A stretch of 8,094 nucleotides of DNA, from NCBI GenBank assembly GCA_905234205.1, contig CAJOGG010000118.1:1-8094 (forward strand), given 5' to 3'. The notes under the pieces are model-generated. The model was not told where the DNA came from. It worked only from the letters and a program-made list of their open reading frames with translations, and searched no databases. This stretch comes from an uncultured Synergistales bacterium. GTDB taxonomy: Bacteria > Synergistota > Synergistia > Synergistales > Aminobacteriaceae. The position numbers and the translations under genes are program-made. Positions within the stretch are counted from its first letter, which is position 1. Each line of letters begins with the position of its first letter. Positions 6,872-8,094 of this stretch are shown here, one piece after another.

Positions 6872-6878
6872 CCCCCTT
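6872..6878 (-). promoter_or_regulatory. Ribosome binding site AAGGGGG of the sirtuin gene
   Basis: Minus-strand AAGGGGG lies ten bases before ATG 6861, with an A/T-only spacer. It decides the start among several in-frame possibilities. It overlaps the promoter-like DNA of the divergent methyltransferase gene. Confidence 0.7.
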
Positions 6879-6917
6879 GTATAATTATGCTTGATTGAAG
6901 TAGTGAAATAATAGCAC

Positions 6918-6923
6918 AAGGAG
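6918..6923 (+). promoter_or_regulatory. Ribosome binding site for the TTG-started methyltransferase
   Basis: AAGGAG lies 11 bases before the TTG at 6935. The nearest in-frame ATG is at residue 34, and starting there would delete the conserved N-terminal family motif, so this site supports the TTG start. Confidence 0.65.
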
Positions 6924-6934
6924 AATTTTGCAAA

Positions 6935-7498
6935 TTGCATTTCAAAGAGAGTATCACGTTCTTAACACGTTTCGCTAAATCGCCGCGTAGAATCGGAAGT
7001 GTTGCACCTAGTTCAAAATTTCTGACCCGCGCTATGCTTGACAGAGTCGACTGGGATAACGCAAACTTCATCGCCGAACTTGGAGCAGGTACAGGAGTCT
7101 TTACTCGTGAGATCGTTAAACGGGCCAAGCCTGACGCAAAAATTTTAGTCTTCGAGATCGATCCAGCCTTACAAAAAATGATCCGTGACGAACACCCTAA
7201 CCATAAGGGCCTGACTCTTTACAGCGACGCACAAGAGCTGAGAAAATACATGACTGAAAATGACATTACCAAGCTTGATTTCGTTATATCGAGTCTTCCC
7301 TTCACTGTTCTGCCTCATAAAATGACCTTGAGAATCCTTAACGGTGTACTTGCAACATTAAAACCAGGCGGGCATTTCGTGGCGTATCAATATTCTTCGC
7401 TAATGAAACACGTGCTCCAGAAAAAGTTTTCCCACATAAAAACCAGATTTGTAGCTTTTAATATTCCTCCGGCGTTCGTATACGACTGTTGGAGATGA
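6935..7498 (+). CDS. SAM-dependent methyltransferase, phospholipid N-methyltransferase-like
   Basis: This 187-residue class I methyltransferase resembles PmtA-type enzymes, which methylate phosphatidylethanolamine at the membrane surface, and more distantly the KsgA/Erm rRNA dimethylases. The N-terminus carries the group's FLTRFAKSPRRIGSVAPSSK pattern (9-28). SAM-binding motif I is AELGAGTGV at 47-55, the acidic residue ending strand 2 is Glu74 in VFEID, the motif IV region reads VISSLPF at 117-123, LKPGG is at 142-146, and NIPPAFVY near the C-terminus is also typical. There is no membrane helix. The start is TTG 6935, supported by AAGGAG upstream and the N-terminal motif. The gene stands alone on the plus strand, divergent from the sirtuin; no phosphatidylserine synthase or decarboxylase gene is nearby to support the lipid role. 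Function in phospholipid methylation is therefore a family inference; another small-molecule or lipid acceptor is possible. Confidence 0.85.
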   Translation: MHFKESITFLTRFAKSPRRIGSVAPSSKFLTRAMLDRVDWDNANFIAELGAGTGVFTREIVKRAKPDAKILVFEIDPALQKMIRDEHPNHKGLTLYSDAQELRKYMTENDITKLDFVISSLPFTVLPHKMTLRILNGVLATLKPGGHFVAYQYSSLMKHVLQKKFSHIKTRFVAFNIPPAFVYDCWR

Positions 7499-7558
7499 GC
7501 TAACTATCACTTTCAGGAAGGGAGAAATGCCGAGACGACATACTGGCTAACCGGAAAC

Positions 7559-7575
7559 TTGCTATGGATTAGCAA
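7559..7575 (+). other. Short stem-loop after the methyltransferase gene
   Basis: TTGCTA and TAGCAA form a perfect six-base-pair stem around a five-base loop (TGGAT). No run of T follows, so it is not a standard intrinsic terminator. It may be a weak terminator, an RNA-end stabiliser, or chance. The surrounding 7499-7590 stretch shows no other recognisable element. Confidence 0.3.
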
Positions 7576-7591
7576 CCATTAACATTTATAC

Positions 7592-7671
7592 GGGGCAAGT
7601 ACGATTATAAAATACGCATAAATTTTTCGCTTTACTCATTGACAAAGGGGCAAAACTGTGTAAAATATGCA
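7592..7671 (+). repeat. Imperfect direct repeat in the promoter region of the secreted-protein gene
   Basis: GGGGCAA occurs at 7592-7598 and 7647-7653, and TAAAATACGCA at 7608-7618 recurs as TAAAATATGCA at 7661-7671 (ten of eleven bases). The two copies are thus offset by 53-55 bases, each with the same order and nearly the same internal spacing. The downstream copy contains the spacer and -10 of the main promoter, so the upstream copy may be a decayed duplicate promoter or a repeated regulator site. Confidence 0.45.
7639..7666 (+). promoter_or_regulatory. Near-consensus sigma70 promoter for the secreted-protein gene
   Basis: TTGACA (7639-7644) is a perfect -35 and TAAAAT (7661-7666) matches the -10 at five of six bases, with a 16-base spacer. 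Transcription would begin near 7673, giving an 88-base leader before ATG 7761. This is the clearest promoter in the window and suggests strong expression of the gene it serves. Confidence 0.75.
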
Positions 7672-7723
7672 ACGTGGTTCTGCGTGTATTACTTAGTAAA
7701 GAATCAACAAAAAACAAGAATTT

Positions 7724-7746
7724 AATTTCGAAATTTCCGAAAGGAG
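7724..7746 (+). promoter_or_regulatory. Ribosome binding site with adjacent palindrome in the leader
   Basis: AAAGGAG at 7740-7746 is a strong Shine-Dalgarno sequence but sits 14 bases from ATG 7761, longer than ideal. Just before it, AATTTCGAAATT (7724-7735) is a perfect 12-base palindrome, and TTTCG (7726-7730) can also pair with CGAAA (7738-7742), which overlaps the first bases of the Shine-Dalgarno. The hairpin is short and AT-rich, so a regulatory effect is uncertain. Confidence 0.45.
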
Positions 7747-7760
7747 TGCTTTAGTTAATT

Positions 7761-8094
7761 ATGAAAAAGTTGTTATTAGTAGTTATGGTTGTGTCCATGC
7801 TTGCGGTGACTAGTGGTGCGTTCGCATCCGATACCAATGCGCATAAGTTGGTCACATACGGCCCCATCGACACAAAAGCGCTTGAAGAGTTTGAGAATGG
7901 CCTCATGACCACAATTAAGAACGGTATTGGACCTTTGCTCGAAGCGGCGAAAGGGGTAGTGAGCAAACTTTCTCCAGCTTTAGGAACTGTCAGTGTACCT
8001 GATTCCAGGGACCTTACTTACGACACCACAACTTCCACCAGCTTAAATAGTTCTTCTGCAGCCACAGAACTTAAGAACAACGTTGAAAAACCTT
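7761..8094 (+). CDS. Secreted protein of unknown function, N-terminal part (runs off the right edge)
   Basis: The first 111 residues begin with a textbook Sec signal peptide: a Lys-Lys start, a hydrophobic core rich in Leu, Val and Met, and a likely signal peptidase I site after SGAFA (residue 22), with mature protein beginning SDTNAHKL. There is no lipobox Cys, so it is not a lipoprotein. The mature part starts with an amphipathic helix-like region (about 37-70, ALEEFENGLMTTIKNGIGPL and after), followed by a Thr/Ser-rich stretch near 86-102 (YDTTTSTSLNSSSAA) that looks like a linker. I do not recognise the family. It could be a periplasmic, surface or cell-wall-associated protein. A near-consensus promoter and strong ribosome binding site precede it, suggesting high expression. 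The frame is open to the window edge, so size and C-terminal domains are unknown. Confidence 0.8.
   Translation, partial: MKKLLLVVMVVSMLAVTSGAFASDTNAHKLVTYGPIDTKALEEFENGLMTTIKNGIGPLLEAAKGVVSKLSPALGTVSVPDSRDLTYDTTTSTSLNSSSAATELKNNVEKP

Larger units (their letters stand above)
6862..6934. promoter_or_regulatory. Divergent promoter region between sirtuin and methyltransferase
   Basis: All signals for both directions must sit in 73 bases (or overlap the coding ends). On the plus strand TATAAT at 6880-6885 is a perfect -10 hexamer; the best -35 is a weak TGGTCA at 6855-6860 with a 19-base spacer. On the minus strand, CATAAT or TTATAC just upstream of the sirtuin ribosome binding site could be a -10, again without a clear -35. 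The two promoters would overlap and could compete. Location is inferred from gene arrangement; exact elements are tentative. Confidence 0.4.

Noticed and set aside
6862..7128. Extension of the sirtuin frame upstream to 7128
   Set aside because: The extra residues lack sirtuin features and overlap the divergent methyltransferase gene; ATG 6861 has a strong ribosome binding site.
7480..7581. Possible frameshift at the methyltransferase end. In one alternative frame the sequence reads GDELTITFRKG to a stop at 7550; continuing in frame after the TGA gives about 27 codons to a TAA.
   Set aside because: The called ending FVYDCWR fits the usual C-terminus of the family, and open stretches this short are expected by chance.
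7499..7590. A known riboswitch or small RNA in the gap after the methyltransferase gene
   Set aside because: GGAAGGGAGAAATGCC and nearby bases vaguely recall riboswitch cores, but no class-defining motif set or long helix can be drawn. A seven-codon ATG frame at 7527 is too short to support.

Overview
The window looks like chromosome from a Gram-negative-type (diderm), probably anaerobic or gut-associated bacterium of moderately low G+C. A periplasmic adaptor followed by an RND pump implies an outer membrane. A chemoreceptor implies motility, or at least chemosensory signalling. The taxon cannot be fixed from sequence alone. Synergistetes or another deep-branching diderm anaerobe is a weak guess based on the mix of gene families.

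Layout: from about 6861 leftwards every gene is on the minus strand and tightly packed. In transcription order they are a CobB-like sirtuin (6861-6154), a YefM/Phd-type antitoxin (6154-5897), a YoeB/Txe-type toxin (5896-5600), a 468-residue protein of unknown function (5530-4124), the homoserine acyltransferase MetA (4117-3188), a methyl-accepting chemotaxis protein broken by a frameshift (3167-1517), an RND adaptor (1480-323) and the start of its RND permease (319 to beyond the left edge). Most junctions are overlaps or gaps of a few bases, so one or two polycistronic transcripts are likely. The only larger breaks are 69 bp before the unknown gene and 36 bp before the adaptor gene. On the plus strand, an SAM-dependent methyltransferase of the phospholipid N-methyltransferase type (6935-7498) diverges from the sirtuin. 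After a 262-bp gap containing a near-consensus sigma70 promoter comes the start of a secreted protein gene (7761 to beyond the right edge).

How the genes relate: adaptor and permease form one efflux system. Antitoxin and toxin form one module, translationally linked to the sirtuin by a one-base stop/start overlap. MetA carries Glu at position 111, the residue associated with acetyl-CoA rather than succinyl-CoA use. Three proteins depart from their families in ways worth checking: the sirtuin lacks all zinc-binding cysteines and the Arg of the class III acyl-recognition motif; the toxin ends in Gln-Ile where YoeB-type toxins carry catalytic His-Tyr; and the chemoreceptor reading frame is interrupted in its sensor domain. 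I found no CRISPR array, insertion sequence, tRNA, rRNA or recognised riboswitch. No strong case for a wholly new system emerges; the sirtuin/toxin-antitoxin arrangement is the closest candidate.
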